From NCBI GenBank assembly GCA_017994055.1, contig JAGOLL010000014.1, positions 1 through 40,827 of the forward strand: 40,827 nt of DNA. The letters run 5' to 3'. The position numbers and the translations under genes were made by a program. Source of the DNA: Methanothrix sp. Lineage in GTDB: Archaea; Halobacteriota; Methanosarcinia; Methanotrichales; Methanotrichaceae. The notes below the pieces were generated by a model that had not been told where the DNA came from, did not search any database, and was given only the letters and a program-made list of their open reading frames with translations. Positions 1 to 8,765 of this stretch are shown piece by piece. Numbering within the stretch: the first letter of the stretch is position 1; each line of letters starts with the position of its first letter.

Positions 1-1096
1 TGATGAAGGCGTAAACCACCGATGCTCCGGCGGCCATTATCTGCACCGAGAGCTGATGGAAGCTGCCCTCAATCAGGCCGGCATAGCTGTTTATGGAGGT
101 GGTGGCGAATATGCCCGTGGCAATAGCGCCCCACAGCCCGCCCATGCCGTGCACCGCCCAGGCGTCGCAGCTCTCATCCAGCCCCCGCCCCACCCGGAAG
201 AGCAGAGCCATATAGCAGATCACGCCGGATACCGCGCCAATGGCTATGGCGCCGGGCACGTCGACATATCCCGCCGCAGGGGTTACAGCCACCAGGCCGG
301 CTATGCCGCCGCTCACCATTCCCAATGCGGAGGGCTTTCCTTTCAGCCAGCTGGCGAACAGCCACGTGAGGGCCCCGGCAGCGGCAGAGGTGTTGGTCAC
401 CACCAAGGCGTTGGCGGCCAGGGCATTGGCCCCCAGGGCGGAGCCGGCGTTGAAGCCGAACCAGCCGAACCAGAGCAGCCCCGCTCCGATCATGGCCATG
501 GGGATGTTGTGCGGCTCCATGACATAGGAGCCGTAGCCTACCCTCTTACCTATGACCAGAGCAATGGCCAGAGCAGAGAAGCCGGAGCTGATGTGGACCA
601 CCGTGCCCCCGGCGAAGTCGAGAGCCCCCATCCGAGCCAGCCAGCCTCCCGCCCAGACCCAGTGGGCCAGGGGATCATAGACCAGTGTGGTCCAGAGCAG
701 GGCCAGCACGATGAAGGAGCTGATCTTGACCCTCTCCGCCACCGCCGATGTTAGGATGGCCAGGGTCACGGCAGCGAAGACCAGCTGGAAGGCCACATAT
801 AGGAGATGGGGCAGGTTTGCCGCCAATGGAGCCGCTCCCAGGCCCACGCCGCCGAGGGCAAAGTAGTTCAAGCCTCCTATGATCCCGGCCACATCGGTGC
901 CGAAGGAGAGGCTGTAGCCGAATAAGACCCACTGGATGCTGGCTATAGCAAAGGCCAGGAAGGACAGGCCGATCATAGAGACCACGGTCTTGCTTCGGAC
1001 AAGGCCGCCGTAGAATAGGCCCACGCCCGGGGTCATGAGCATGACCATGGCCACTGAGACCAAAACCCATGCTGTGTCACCGCTGTTAATTTCCAA
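1..1096 (-). CDS. amt: Ammonium transporter (Amt/MEP/Rh family), 3' end outside window
   Basis: Conducts ammonium/ammonia across the cytoplasmic membrane for nitrogen assimilation. The reading frame on the minus strand gives a nearly all-helical protein with the Amt hallmarks: an N-terminal segment [18 protein letters not shown], then [30 protein letters not shown], and [17 protein letters not shown], and late in the protein [20 protein letters not shown] with the conserved pore histidine. About 365 codons are present; the family is normally 400-430 residues, so only the C-terminal helix and tail are missing beyond base 1. I chose the TTG at 1096 because GGTGAT (1106-1101) lies five bases upstream; a GTG at 1105 is the alternative. 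No glnK/glnB gene is visible upstream, where the next gene points away; it could lie past the window edge. Family assignment is secure; substrate is by family. Confidence 0.93.
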   Translation of the reverse strand, partial: MEINSGDTAWVLVSVAMVMLMTPGVGLFYGGLVRSKTVVSMIGLSFLAFAIASIQWVLFGYSLSFGTDVAGIIGGLNYFALGGVGLGAAPLAANLPHLLYVAFQLVFAAVTLAILTSAVAERVKISSFIVLALLWTTLVYDPLAHWVWAGGWLARMGALDFAGGTVVHISSGFSALAIALVIGKRVGYGSYVMEPHNIPMAMIGAGLLWFGWFGFNAGSALGANALAANALVVTNTSAAAGALTWLFASWLKGKPSALGMVSGGIAGLVAVTPAAGYVDVPGAIAIGAVSGVICYMALLFRVGRGLDESCDAWAVHGMGGLWGAIATGIFATTSINSYAGLIEGSFHQLSVQIMAAGASVVYAFI

Positions 1097-1105
1097 CTGA
1101 ATCAC

Positions 1106-1407
1106 CCTTGAATTTATATGAAAGCTGAATTGACTTATTTTTATTTCACGGTTAATGCGCTGCCTTTATCGGATCATGCCCGGCTGGCTATCCGGCATCG
1201 GCTGAGAGAAGGCTGCAACTGGGAATTTAAAAGGGTATTTGATATAAATTGAGAAGGGATGTGAATGGTTCACAACGGTTCATAGATGCGCTTAATCTTG
1301 CAAAAGAAGAACGAAACGCCTGCTGCTGCCAATATAATGACACTGCTTTATTCTCTACTTAAATCTAAATAATACCTCGGCGGAGGATATCCGATGAGGA
1401 GTGGTAT
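1106..1407. promoter_or_regulatory. Divergent promoter region between amt and the secreted-protein gene
   Basis: About 300 bases without a gene. For amt (minus) an AT-rich box reads GTGAAATAAAAATAAG at 1149-1134, about 25-30 bases ahead of a short leader containing GGTGAT. For the gene at 1408 (plus) there is ACTTAAATCTAAATAATA at 1357-1374 as a candidate TATA region, followed by GAGGAG (1396-1401) six bases before the ATG. A further AT-rich stretch (GATATAAATT, about 1240-1249) is too far upstream of 1408 to assign. I saw no clear operator or hairpin. Confidence 0.4.
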
Positions 1408-2586
1408 ATGAAATTCAATAGCTTATGCCTGTGTCTCCTGGCTCTGATCCTTTCCGCAGGATTGTCAGGAGCGGCAGAGACGGATGGCTTTCCCCTGGAT
1501 CAGTCCCTTGAGGCTCAGTTCATGGGAGGGCAGCCCGCAGAAGATCAATTCGCTGCCGATCAGTCCATGGATATGGGCGAGGGGGCTTTCAGCCAGAGCT
1601 TTGTGGAAAGCCTCTTCGGGATCGGAGGAACTGAGAGCGAACTGAGCCAAGGGTGGTTCGGACCCCAGTTCGAGGACGCCGGCAGCGCCTATTCCTTCTT
1701 CTCCCAGTTCTACATCAGCACCAGCACGCCTGTCTCGGGCGGATTCGCCCCGGTGAAGATCGACATCAACAAGAAGCTTCCGGGCAAGCTCTACTTCGGC
1801 AGTGGCAAGGAGATCGCCTTCACAGCATACCAGTCGGCCACATCCCCCGCCAGGGGCAACGAGCTGTGGATTCAGAAGCACATGGACTGGTCCCAGTATG
1901 CCATAGTCCCCCAGGGAGCAGGAATGCAGTTCATAGCCTTCGCGCCGGCGGGAGGAAAGGCGGATTACTATCAGATACACGAGACCGGCGTCCAGAAGAT
2001 AACCGCCAAGCAGGTTAATTTCTTTGCCGGCTACAATAGCCTCAATTTCCTGGCGGACAAGATGGGCCGACACATAATCCTCTTCGTTCTCAATAACCAG
2101 CCCAGCAATGCCATAATCATCGATGTGATCAGCCAGCCACCCACGGCCCCCTCTGAATCACAGATGCAGCCCGGCTCCGATATGCCGCCTGCCTTCGGCC
2201 AGACCGGTGCCATTGTGGAAGGATTCGGTCAGCCCGCAAAAACCACTGCAATTCCCGCCACCTCCACGCCACCGTCTACTGCACCCTTGCCCACCATGCT
2301 CGGGCCGTCCCAATCCACTCAGCCTGCTTTATCCGGAGACACTCCTGTGACCATCCAGTCGCCGACCATGAGGGGCTATCAGGTCTATCTAGATGGGCTC
2401 TTGATTGGAACCGAGGGAACAGCCGGAGATGCGCCGGACGGCAAATTTAGCTTCCGAGTGATGGGAAACCAAGAGCATAACATCAGGGTCTATGACGGCC
2501 AGTTCAATTATCCCAAGAGCATGTACTTCCAGAGAGGCATCTTGAAGATCATTAACCTAGACCAGGGATATGCCGTGTACTTTTAA
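1408..2586 (+). CDS. Secreted protein of unknown function with C-terminal PEGA-like domain
   Basis: I do not recognise a named family over the full length. The protein is 392 residues and starts with a classical signal peptide (residues 1-22, KFNSLCLCLLALILSAGLSGA then AE), so it is exported. Residues about 25-85 are Gln/Asp/Glu-rich and low in structure. Residues about 95-230 form a probable beta-rich domain (from AYSFFSQFY to NAIIIDVISQ). Residues about 235-320 are a Pro/Thr/Ser-rich linker. The last 70 residues (GYQVYLDGLLIGTEG to the end) look like a small beta-sandwich of PEGA type, which is frequently found on archaeal surface proteins. The start is supported by GAGGAG at 1396-1401. A cell-surface role is inference. 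Confidence 0.75.
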   Translation: MKFNSLCLCLLALILSAGLSGAAETDGFPLDQSLEAQFMGGQPAEDQFAADQSMDMGEGAFSQSFVESLFGIGGTESELSQGWFGPQFEDAGSAYSFFSQFYISTSTPVSGGFAPVKIDINKKLPGKLYFGSGKEIAFTAYQSATSPARGNELWIQKHMDWSQYAIVPQGAGMQFIAFAPAGGKADYYQIHETGVQKITAKQVNFFAGYNSLNFLADKMGRHIILFVLNNQPSNAIIIDVISQPPTAPSESQMQPGSDMPPAFGQTGAIVEGFGQPAKTTAIPATSTPPSTAPLPTMLGPSQSTQPALSGDTPVTIQSPTMRGYQVYLDGLLIGTEGTAGDAPDGKFSFRVMGNQEHNIRVYDGQFNYPKSMYFQRGILKIINLDQGYAVYF

Positions 2587-2703
2587 ATATTTTTAATTTT
2601 TTGATTTATTCTGTTTTTCTTCTCTCGCCCGATTTTGATAGGCTTTCTCCTGCTGCTTGCAGCTGAAAAAGGGAATTTTCAGCAGTTCAATGGATCATTC
2701 ATC

Positions 2704-3516
2704 TCATGCATCCTTTCTCCCCCTGCCCTTAAAGAAGGTGTAGCAAAAGACGCCGTCATCCTCCGCCGTCCTATACAGATCCCTCACTCCTGCCTCAAAA
2801 TCCTGCTTTTCAATTATTCCTGCTCCCACTGCAGCCGGCCCCACGCCTTCGATCATGGCCGTGAATGTCTTTTTGGTGAAGCCCTCTACCAGTTCCGGCC
2901 GGCTGGAGTCCACATAAACCATGCGGGGGGAGACGGAGACGGCCGAGAAGCCCGCCGCCCTGAGAACAGGGTACATCTCTCTGCCGATCATGGCATTGCC
3001 GCCCGCTCTCCTCTGCAGCTGTACCTGGCAGTTTATGGCCCTCCTGGCGGCATCGCTGTCCGGGTGGAAGTAGGCCGAGCCATGATCGCCCTCTATAACA
3101 GTGATGCTTCCCCCCGGCTTGATGAATTTCTTTAAAGTTATCAGCGCCTCTACCGGACGGGGCAGATGCTCCAGGACGAAGCAGACGAAGAGGTGATCGA
3201 ATGACGCCTCCCGGAAGGGCAGATGGAATATATCCGCCTGGAGGAGCCTGACATTGGCCAGAGCCTCCTCAGCCACCCTTTTGCAGGCCTCTCTGGTGGA
3301 GGCGCTGGAGATATCGAGAGCTATGATCAGGGCCTGCGGACTATTTTTTGCCAGAGGGACTGTCTGAGCTCCCACCCCGCAGCCTGCCTCCAGAATAAGA
3401 GAGCCTGGGGCAAAGCAGGTATCCCAGTGCAACAGCCCTTCCAGGGTGGATGCCTGATCCTGCAGCCTGGCGCTCTCCCGGGAGTGGTAGCCGTGAACAT
3501 AGGGATTTTTCATCAA
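2704..3516 (-). CDS. SAM-dependent class I methyltransferase
   Basis: Transfers a methyl group from S-adenosylmethionine to an unknown acceptor. The 270-residue protein has the Rossmann motif I LILEAGCGVGAQT (about residues 41-53), an acidic residue ending strand 2 (IIALDIS), the motif LLQADIFHLPF (motif III region) and LFVCFVLEHLPRPVEAL (post-motif typical of UbiE/Methyltransf_11 enzymes), then KPGGSITVIEGDHG. The C-terminal 100 residues form a cap not typical of UbiE. It is transcribed divergently from the TudS/YbgA-like gene; GATATAAG at about 3541-3534 is a likely TATA box that would give a leaderless message starting near the ATG at 3516 or 3513. Substrate cannot be read from the sequence. 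Confidence 0.85.
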   Translation of the reverse strand: MMKNPYVHGYHSRESARLQDQASTLEGLLHWDTCFAPGSLILEAGCGVGAQTVPLAKNSPQALIIALDISSASTREACKRVAEEALANVRLLQADIFHLPFREASFDHLFVCFVLEHLPRPVEALITLKKFIKPGGSITVIEGDHGSAYFHPDSDAARRAINCQVQLQRRAGGNAMIGREMYPVLRAAGFSAVSVSPRMVYVDSSRPELVEGFTKKTFTAMIEGVGPAAVGAGIIEKQDFEAGVRDLYRTAEDDGVFCYTFFKGRGRKDA

Positions 3517-3653
3517 TAGCCGATGTCATACGGCTTATATCAGCTTTTCTCGTTCTCGCCGCTCTTGCCGCTTCTATAAAAACCGTTTTCGCCAGGCAGC
3601 AGCCTCTTTCATCGCCAGTCCTAAATACACCATCCCACAAAAGAGGGATTTTT

Positions 3654-4649
3654 ATGAGACCGTTTTCCAGGCCCAAGGTCGTCATCAGCAGATGCATCGA
3701 ATTCGATCACTGTCGCTATGACGGCAGCATGATTCCCAGCGATTTCGTAAAGGCCCTCAAGCCCTATGTGGACTATATTACCGTCTGCCCGGAGATGGAG
3801 ATCGGTCTCGGCGCCCCCAGAGAGACATTGAGGCTGGTATCCGTTGACGGCTCTATCCGGCTGATGCAGCCCGCCACCGGCCTGGATCTGACGGAGAGGA
3901 TGAACCGCTTTGTCAATGGCTTTCTATCCTCCCTGCCGGAGGTGGACGGATTCATACTTAAGTTCCGCTCTCCCTCCTGCGGCATGAAGGATATCCGGGT
4001 CTACTCCGGGGCCGCCAAATCCAGCGCCGTGTCCAAGGCCATGGGCTTTTTTGGGGGAGCAGTTGTTGGATCGTTTTCCCGTCTTGCGGTGGAGGACGAG
4101 GGAAGGCTGCGAAACTACAATATCCGGGAGCACTTCCTGACCAAGCTTTATGCTTTGGCCTCCTTCCGGGAGGCCAGAGGCGAGGGTGAGCTATCATCTC
4201 TGCTCCGCTTCCACGAGGCCAATAAGCTCCTGCTCTCATCTCACAGCCAGAAGGAGACCAAGATGCTGGGAAATATCCTGTCCAACCATGATGGGGTGAA
4301 CCTGGCCGATATCTCAGATCAATACCAGGAGCATCTGACGAGAGCCCTAGCCAGGCCGCCTAGAGCCTCATCCAAGGCCAATGTCTTCATGCATGCTATG
4401 GGCTATTTCAAGCAGAATCTCACGGCCCGGCAGAAGGAGCTTTTTTTGCAGAGCATCCAGAGATACAAGAGCAAGAAGATCCCCTCCCGGGCCCTTCTGG
4501 TCATGCTCCAGTCCTGGGCGGAGGGCTATGGCCAGGAGTACCTCATCAATCAGAGCATCTTCCAGCCCTTTCCGGAGGAGCTGGTGGAGCTGTGTCAGGA
4601 CTCTCAATGCGAGTGGGCGGGAGAGGAGCTTTTCTCGGGCCGGCAATGA
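3654..4649 (+). CDS. DUF523 (TudS-like) + DUF1722 (YbgA-like) protein
   Basis: Two-domain protein of 331 residues. The N-terminal DUF523 domain (about residues 5-145) shows the TudS-type cysteines: C14 and C20 in [14 protein letters not shown]45 in VCPE, C109 in SPSCG. In characterised TudS these hold an oxygen-sensitive [4Fe-4S] cluster that desulfurises 2-thiouracil. The C-terminal DUF1722 domain (about 185-325) is the fold of E. coli YbgA (pattern [12 protein letters not shown], then [20 protein letters not shown]). The upstream in-frame extension to 3450 is rejected because it overlaps the divergent methyltransferase; ATG 3654 follows GAGGGA and TATA-like CTATAAA (3573-3579) and CTAAATA (3621-3627). 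Its TGA overlaps the uvdE ATG as ATGA, so the two are translationally coupled. Function with UV repair is inference. Confidence 0.88.
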   Translation: MRPFSRPKVVISRCIEFDHCRYDGSMIPSDFVKALKPYVDYITVCPEMEIGLGAPRETLRLVSVDGSIRLMQPATGLDLTERMNRFVNGFLSSLPEVDGFILKFRSPSCGMKDIRVYSGAAKSSAVSKAMGFFGGAVVGSFSRLAVEDEGRLRNYNIREHFLTKLYALASFREARGEGELSSLLRFHEANKLLLSSHSQKETKMLGNILSNHDGVNLADISDQYQEHLTRALARPPRASSKANVFMHAMGYFKQNLTARQKELFLQSIQRYKSKKIPSRALLVMLQSWAEGYGQEYLINQSIFQPFPEELVELCQDSQCEWAGEELFSGRQ

Positions 4650-5575
4650 AGATAGGCTATCCCACGATCACCCTGGGGCTGGGCTGCACCCCCAGCCACA
4701 CCTTCCGCCTGGCCTCCTACTCTGATGAGCGGCTAAAGAAGACAGTTGCCCGGAATCTGGACTGCCTGGAAAGGATCCTGGCCTACAATCTGAAGCATAA
4801 TCTGCTGTTCTTTCGCATCAGCTCGGAGACGGTGCCCTTCGCCTCCCATCCCATATGCAATCTGGATTGGGAGGAGCTATTTGCCGAGCGGCTGAGGAGA
4901 ATAGGCGGCTTTCTGTCGGAGCATCAATTCAGGATCTCCATGCATCCGGATCAGTTCATTGTGCTCAACTCCCCCCACCCGGATGTGACAGCAAGAAGCA
5001 TTGCCGAGATCGACTATCACTGCCGGCTGCTCGATGCTATGCGTCTCTCGCCCGAGGCGAAGATACAGATTCATGTGGGCGGAGCCTATGGAGATAAGAA
5101 AAAAGCTGCTCTGAGGTTCATGGAGAGATATGAGGAGCTCTCCCGATCCATCCGGCAGAGGCTGGTGATAGAAAACGACGACCGGCTCTTCAGCCTGAAG
5201 CACTGCCTGGATATAAGCCAAAATATCCGGATTCCGGTGGTCTTTGACAGCCTGCACCATCAGTGCCTCAATAACGAAGAGAGCTTTTCCCTGGCCCTCG
5301 ATGCCGCCGGCAGGACCTGGGGCCCAGCCGACGGCTTGCCAATGGTAGACTACAGCAGCCAGGCGTCGGGAGAGAGACCGGGAAAGCATGCTCCGTCCAT
5401 CAATGAGGAGCAGTTCAGGGATTTCATCCGGGAGACCGCCGGACGGGACTATGATCTGATGCTGGAGATAAAGGACAAGAACATCAGCGCCATGAAGGCT
5501 CAGAGAATTATCAGAAACGCCGGCAGATGTCATAAACGAGGGATAGATGATGGAGCGGTCATGGCGGAACTGTAA
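4646..5575 (+). CDS. uvsE: UV damage endonuclease UvdE/UvsE
   Basis: Nicks DNA 5' to UV photoproducts and other distorting lesions, starting the alternative excision repair pathway. The 309-residue protein is a TIM barrel with the UVDE signature: [12 protein letters not shown] at the N-terminus, [29 protein letters not shown], a metal-binding [22 protein letters not shown] (catalytic Glu and Asp), [13 protein letters not shown] and LMLEIKDKN near the end. These include the expected His/Glu/Asp ligands of the metal cluster. The ATG at 4646 overlaps the stop of the preceding TudS/YbgA-like gene by four bases, which decides the start over the upstream in-frame ATG at 4592. UvdE is patchily distributed in archaea, so transfer in the past is plausible; base composition does not stand out. 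Confidence 0.93.
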   Translation: MKIGYPTITLGLGCTPSHTFRLASYSDERLKKTVARNLDCLERILAYNLKHNLLFFRISSETVPFASHPICNLDWEELFAERLRRIGGFLSEHQFRISMHPDQFIVLNSPHPDVTARSIAEIDYHCRLLDAMRLSPEAKIQIHVGGAYGDKKKAALRFMERYEELSRSIRQRLVIENDDRLFSLKHCLDISQNIRIPVVFDSLHHQCLNNEESFSLALDAAGRTWGPADGLPMVDYSSQASGERPGKHAPSINEEQFRDFIRETAGRDYDLMLEIKDKNISAMKAQRIIRNAGRCHKRGIDDGAVMAEL

Positions 5576-5613
5576 TAGAGGAATAGATCCTCATCGTATA
5601 GGAGGGCCTGCTC

Positions 5614-6243
5614 ATGGATAGCTTCACAGTTTATGCTTCTCTTTACCTGGTCGGATTTGCCGCCCTGCACAGCCTTCTGGCCAGCCTGCCGGTCAAGAAC
5701 ATGGCTCGCAGGCGCTTCGGCCCCCGGGTGGACCCCTGGTATCCCGTATTCTTCTCCGCCTCGGCGGCCATCACCTTTCTTCCCCTGGTCGCCCTGATCA
5801 TTTACCGGCCGGGGCCGATGCTTTACATCCTGCCCAGCCCCTGGACCTGGCTATTCTTCGCCCTGCAGCTCCTCATAGGCCTCGCTTCCCTGAGGGCCTT
5901 TCTGGATGCGCCGCATCGCTTTCTGATCCGGGCCCAGCTCGCCGGGCCGGAAAGTTCCCAGGCATTTGCTTTGGGGATAAAAGGGATCTACTGCTGGATC
6001 CGGGACCCCTTTCTCCTCTCCGGATTTCTTCTCCTCTGGCTGACGCCGTTTATGACCGAGAATATGCTTCCGGTCTACCTCCTGGCCACGGTCTATCTAT
6101 TCCTGGGCTCACTACACTGGGAGAGCAGGCTGGCACACCAGTTCGGGCAGGAGTATGCGGCTTATAAAAAGGAGGTGCAGCGCATGATTCCGGGCCGGAG
6201 ATGGAAGGGATGCCGGGGCCACGGCGGGTCGGGATTGAATTGA
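5614..6243 (+). CDS. ICMT/NnrU-like integral membrane methyltransferase-family protein
   Basis: Membrane protein of 209 residues with about five hydrophobic segments (residues 5-27, 42-65, 75-98, 122-150 and 150-165). The C-terminal third matches the isoprenylcysteine carboxyl methyltransferase/PEMT pattern: GIYCWIRDPFLLSGF (the RHP-like SAM-binding turn) and then HWESRLAHQFGQEYAAYKKE followed by QRMIPG. Those enzymes methylate membrane-embedded lipids or prenylated groups using SAM; in archaea the substrate is unknown. The start follows a strong ribosome site, GGAGGG at 5601-5606. It lies 38 bases after uvsE on the same strand and may be co-transcribed with it. The family is clear; enzymatic role is inferred. 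Confidence 0.75.
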   Translation: MDSFTVYASLYLVGFAALHSLLASLPVKNMARRRFGPRVDPWYPVFFSASAAITFLPLVALIIYRPGPMLYILPSPWTWLFFALQLLIGLASLRAFLDAPHRFLIRAQLAGPESSQAFALGIKGIYCWIRDPFLLSGFLLLWLTPFMTENMLPVYLLATVYLFLGSLHWESRLAHQFGQEYAAYKKEVQRMIPGRRWKGCRGHGGSGLN

Positions 6244-6265
6244 AATCGACTCTCCGAGCATTGTA

Positions 6266-6526
6266 TTAACTTCCTCCCGGATCGGGATCTTTCTTGCCCG
6301 CGCTCTGCCCTTCCATCTTTTTCATCAGCTCTATCAGGGCGGAGAATACCGCCGCCTCCAGGGGATCATCCAGGGCATAAAAGGCCTCGCTGGAGTGCTT
6401 CTTGGCCATTGCTGCCAGCTCCTTTGCATAACCCTGGTCCTCCTTTTTCATGGCCCGGCCGGCTCTGGCCCAGCGGGCGGATACCTCTGCCGCACCCATG
6501 CGAACGCTCTCAAAGCTGCGCCCCAT
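6266..6526 (-). CDS. Small conserved archaeal protein of unknown function
   Basis: An 86-residue soluble, charged, helical protein (SFESVRMGAAEVSARWARA, then KKHSSEAFYALDDPLEAAVFSALIEL). I recall similar short proteins in haloarchaea and methanogens, always uncharacterised; no domain name can be given. Its ATG overlaps the stop codon of the upstream gene by one base (TGATG), so it is translationally coupled to the RecA-like protein encoded by 6526-7041, and the two are probably one functional unit. It ends about 20 bases from the convergent membrane methyltransferase gene. Confidence 0.7.
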   Translation of the reverse strand: MGRSFESVRMGAAEVSARWARAGRAMKKEDQGYAKELAAMAKKHSSEAFYALDDPLEAAVFSALIELMKKMEGQSAGKKDPDPGGS

Positions 6527-7041
6527 CAGAAGGCCTCCAGGGTCTTCTGGTTGCTCTGAGCCTGCGCCTTTCTGCAGCTCTTAGCAGAAGGCCTCGGCGC
6601 GCCGTCCGGGCCTCGTCCAAAGTAGAATACTCTATCGGCATAGTCGGTCATCATCTCCAGAAATGGGTCGGATGCGGGGGAGTATAGTAGAACTGTGCTC
6701 TCCCTGGCCGCAGCTTTCATGGCCTGGGATAGGTACTCGGTCATCTCCTCTGCATCCTGATACAGAAGCGGATCGTGCTCTATGATCAGCAGGCTGTGGC
6801 AGCTCTCCTCAAGCACGGTCATGAGCTGGAAGACGGTGAAGGCCCGGCGGATCTGCAGGGAGGTGAATTTGCGGTCCAGGTTGCTCAGGATCCGGGAGTA
6901 GTTGCCGCAGACAAATAGGACCTCAAACCTCTGCAAGTCCAGGTGCCGGTTCAGAGCTGCGGTGAGCATGGGCAGAGGCGCCACCAGTATATGCCAGGCC
7001 CTGTCCTGGAGGGTAATGGAAGGATGCAGCTCGAGGTCCAT
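6526..7041 (-). CDS. RecA/RadB-fold-like protein lacking a Walker A motif
   Basis: Unrecognised protein of 171 residues. What can be seen is a likely alternating alpha/beta core: FEVLFVCGNYS (strand), LQIRRAFTVFQLMTVLEE, a Walker-B-like strand SLLIIEHDPLLY, then STVLLYSPASDPFLEMMTDYADRVFYFG, which resembles the strand order of RadB/KaiC-type ATPases. No P-loop GxxxxGK[ST] occurs, so it is unlikely to hydrolyse ATP by itself. The last 30 residues are basic, polar and probably disordered. It forms a coupled two-gene unit with the 86-residue protein downstream and is divergent from the beta-CASP nuclease. A scaffold or regulatory role is inference; the RecA-fold reading rests on motif order only. 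Confidence 0.6.
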   Translation of the reverse strand: MDLELHPSITLQDRAWHILVAPLPMLTAALNRHLDLQRFEVLFVCGNYSRILSNLDRKFTSLQIRRAFTVFQLMTVLEESCHSLLIIEHDPLLYQDAEEMTEYLSQAMKAAARESTVLLYSPASDPFLEMMTDYADRVFYFGRGPDGAPRPSAKSCRKAQAQSNQKTLEAF

Positions 7042-7187
7042 GAGAGACAGAATGCTTCCGGCAGGGTATAAGGTCGAGGAATGCGCGGAGCGAATGTGAT
7101 AGCGTCTTTAAAATCATCCACAGTCTATTTATCTCAACCGGGCCAAATTTAGATAACAGCAAATCTGGAGAACGGAGTGGGATTAGA

Positions 7188-8597
7188 TTGATACTTCAAT
7201 TCTGGGGCGCAGCCCAGACTGTGACCGGCTCGATGCATCTGGTTGAGGCCAATGGGCACAGGCTGCTTCTGGACTGCGGAATGGCACAGGGCAGAAGACA
7301 GGAAGCCAATCGGCTGAATTCAGAGCTTCCCTTCAACGCCGAGAAGATCGATGCCGTGGTGCTCTCTCATGCCCATCTGGACCACAGCGGCAAGCTGCCC
7401 ATGCTGGTCAAGAACGGATTTTCCGGCAGCATCTTCTCCACATCAGCCACCAGGGACCTGTGCAGCGCCATGCTTGCCGACTCCGCATCCCTTCAGGAGA
7501 TGGATGCAAAGTATGTCAACAGGCAGAATGAAAAGCAGGGCCTTCCTTTCATCAAGCCGCTCTACACTATTCATGATGTTGCCCGGACCATGCGGCTCTT
7601 TCAGACTGTGGAGTTCGGGCGGACCATTGAGATTTTGCCGGAGATCAAGATGACCTTCAGGAATGCAGGACACATCCTGGGCTCGGCATCGGTGGCACTT
7701 GAGATCTCCGAGAGCCGTGGAAATAAAAAGAGGTCTACCACCCTTGCCTTCACCGGCGATCTGGGCCGAAAGGGCGCTGCGGTGGTACGGGACCCGGACA
7801 TATTCGAGCGTGCTGATGTCCTCATCACCGAGTCGACCTACGGCGGCAGAGATCACGGCCCCATGAATGAGGCCCAAAAGAATCTGGCCCGGGTTGTGAA
7901 GGAGACGGCCGGCGCCGGCGGACTGCTGATCATCCCGGCCTTTGCCGTGGGAAGGACTCAGGATGTGGTCTATCATCTGCATGAATTGATGCAGGCAAAG
8001 GAGATCCCCCAGATGCCGGTTTATGTGGACAGCCCCCTGGCTACCAATATAACTGACATCTTCCGGGCTCATCCGGAATGCTATGATGAGGAGACAGAGC
8101 AGCTGCTGATGCAAGATGGGGGCGATGATCCATTCGGCTTTTATATGCTCAGGTACACCCGCAGCACCGAGGAGTCGAAAAAGCTGAATAGCATAAAGCG
8201 GCCGGCGATTATCATCAGCGCCTCGGGTATGTGCGAGGGGGGGAGAGTGCTGCATCATCTGCGCCGCAATATCGGCGACCCCAACACCACGGTCCTATTC
8301 GTGGGATTCCAGGCCGAGAATACACTGGGTCGAAAGCTCCTGAGGGGAGACAAGACGGCCCGCATATATGGAGAGGAGCACCAGGTCAGGGCCAGAATGG
8401 AGGCAATCGATGGATACAGCGCTCATGCCGACGAAGGGGAGCTGCTCGAATTTATCTCTGCCATACCGGAAAAGCCGGAGCATGTTTTTGTGGTTCACGG
8501 CGAGCCTGATGCTACAGCGGCCATGGCAGCCGGCCTGGTGAGGATGGGAATAGAGAATGTGACCATCCCGGAGAGGGGAGAGAGATTCGAGATCTAA
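7188..8597 (+). CDS. Beta-CASP metallo-beta-lactamase RNA nuclease (aCPSF2-like)
   Basis: Zinc-dependent ribonuclease of the MBL/beta-CASP class (469 residues), expected to act in RNA processing or decay as an endo- and/or 5'-3' exonuclease. Motif 2 is complete as SHAHLDHSG (His61, His63, Asp65, His66); motif 3 is NAGHILGSAS; motif 4 is FTGDLGRKGAAVVRDP. The beta-CASP part shows motif A (ITESTYGGRDH), motif B (YSPLATN-type VDSPLATNI) and motif C (DGYSAHADEGELLEF) followed by the last histidine in VFVVHGEPDA. No N-terminal KH domains are present, which distinguishes it from aCPSF1. The start is a TTG at 7188, ten bases after GGAG (7174-7177). Confidence 0.92.
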   Translation: MILQFWGAAQTVTGSMHLVEANGHRLLLDCGMAQGRRQEANRLNSELPFNAEKIDAVVLSHAHLDHSGKLPMLVKNGFSGSIFSTSATRDLCSAMLADSASLQEMDAKYVNRQNEKQGLPFIKPLYTIHDVARTMRLFQTVEFGRTIEILPEIKMTFRNAGHILGSASVALEISESRGNKKRSTTLAFTGDLGRKGAAVVRDPDIFERADVLITESTYGGRDHGPMNEAQKNLARVVKETAGAGGLLIIPAFAVGRTQDVVYHLHELMQAKEIPQMPVYVDSPLATNITDIFRAHPECYDEETEQLLMQDGGDDPFGFYMLRYTRSTEESKKLNSIKRPAIIISASGMCEGGRVLHHLRRNIGDPNTTVLFVGFQAENTLGRKLLRGDKTARIYGEEHQVRARMEAIDGYSAHADEGELLEFISAIPEKPEHVFVVHGEPDATAAMAAGLVRMGIENVTIPERGERFEI

Positions 8598-8765
8598 AAC
8601 ACCTTTTCCCGAGGCCCGGCCAGAGGATTGATCTTTCCAAAAGATCTGCTAAGTCCGACCTCATCGGCCAATTCATCACATATTCTTGATCTTGCTGGAC
8701 AAGGGATTTATGGCAAGAGCGACCATTAACATTGGCTATGATCAAATAGCGAGGAGTGGATAATA
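8598..8765. promoter_or_regulatory. Intergenic region upstream of mscL
   Basis: A 168-base spacer between the nuclease and mscL. AT-rich TTCATCACATATTC (about 8671-8684) and TTTATGG (about 8708) are weak TATA candidates. GAGGAGTGGA precedes the mscL ATG by about five bases and is a good ribosome site. No clear terminator hairpin for the nuclease gene was found by eye. Confidence 0.3.

Noticed and set aside
56-754. 232-codon plus-strand frame opposite amt
   Set aside because: Composition of Gly/His/Pro repeats typical of an antisense shadow; the Amt frame on the minus strand is clear.
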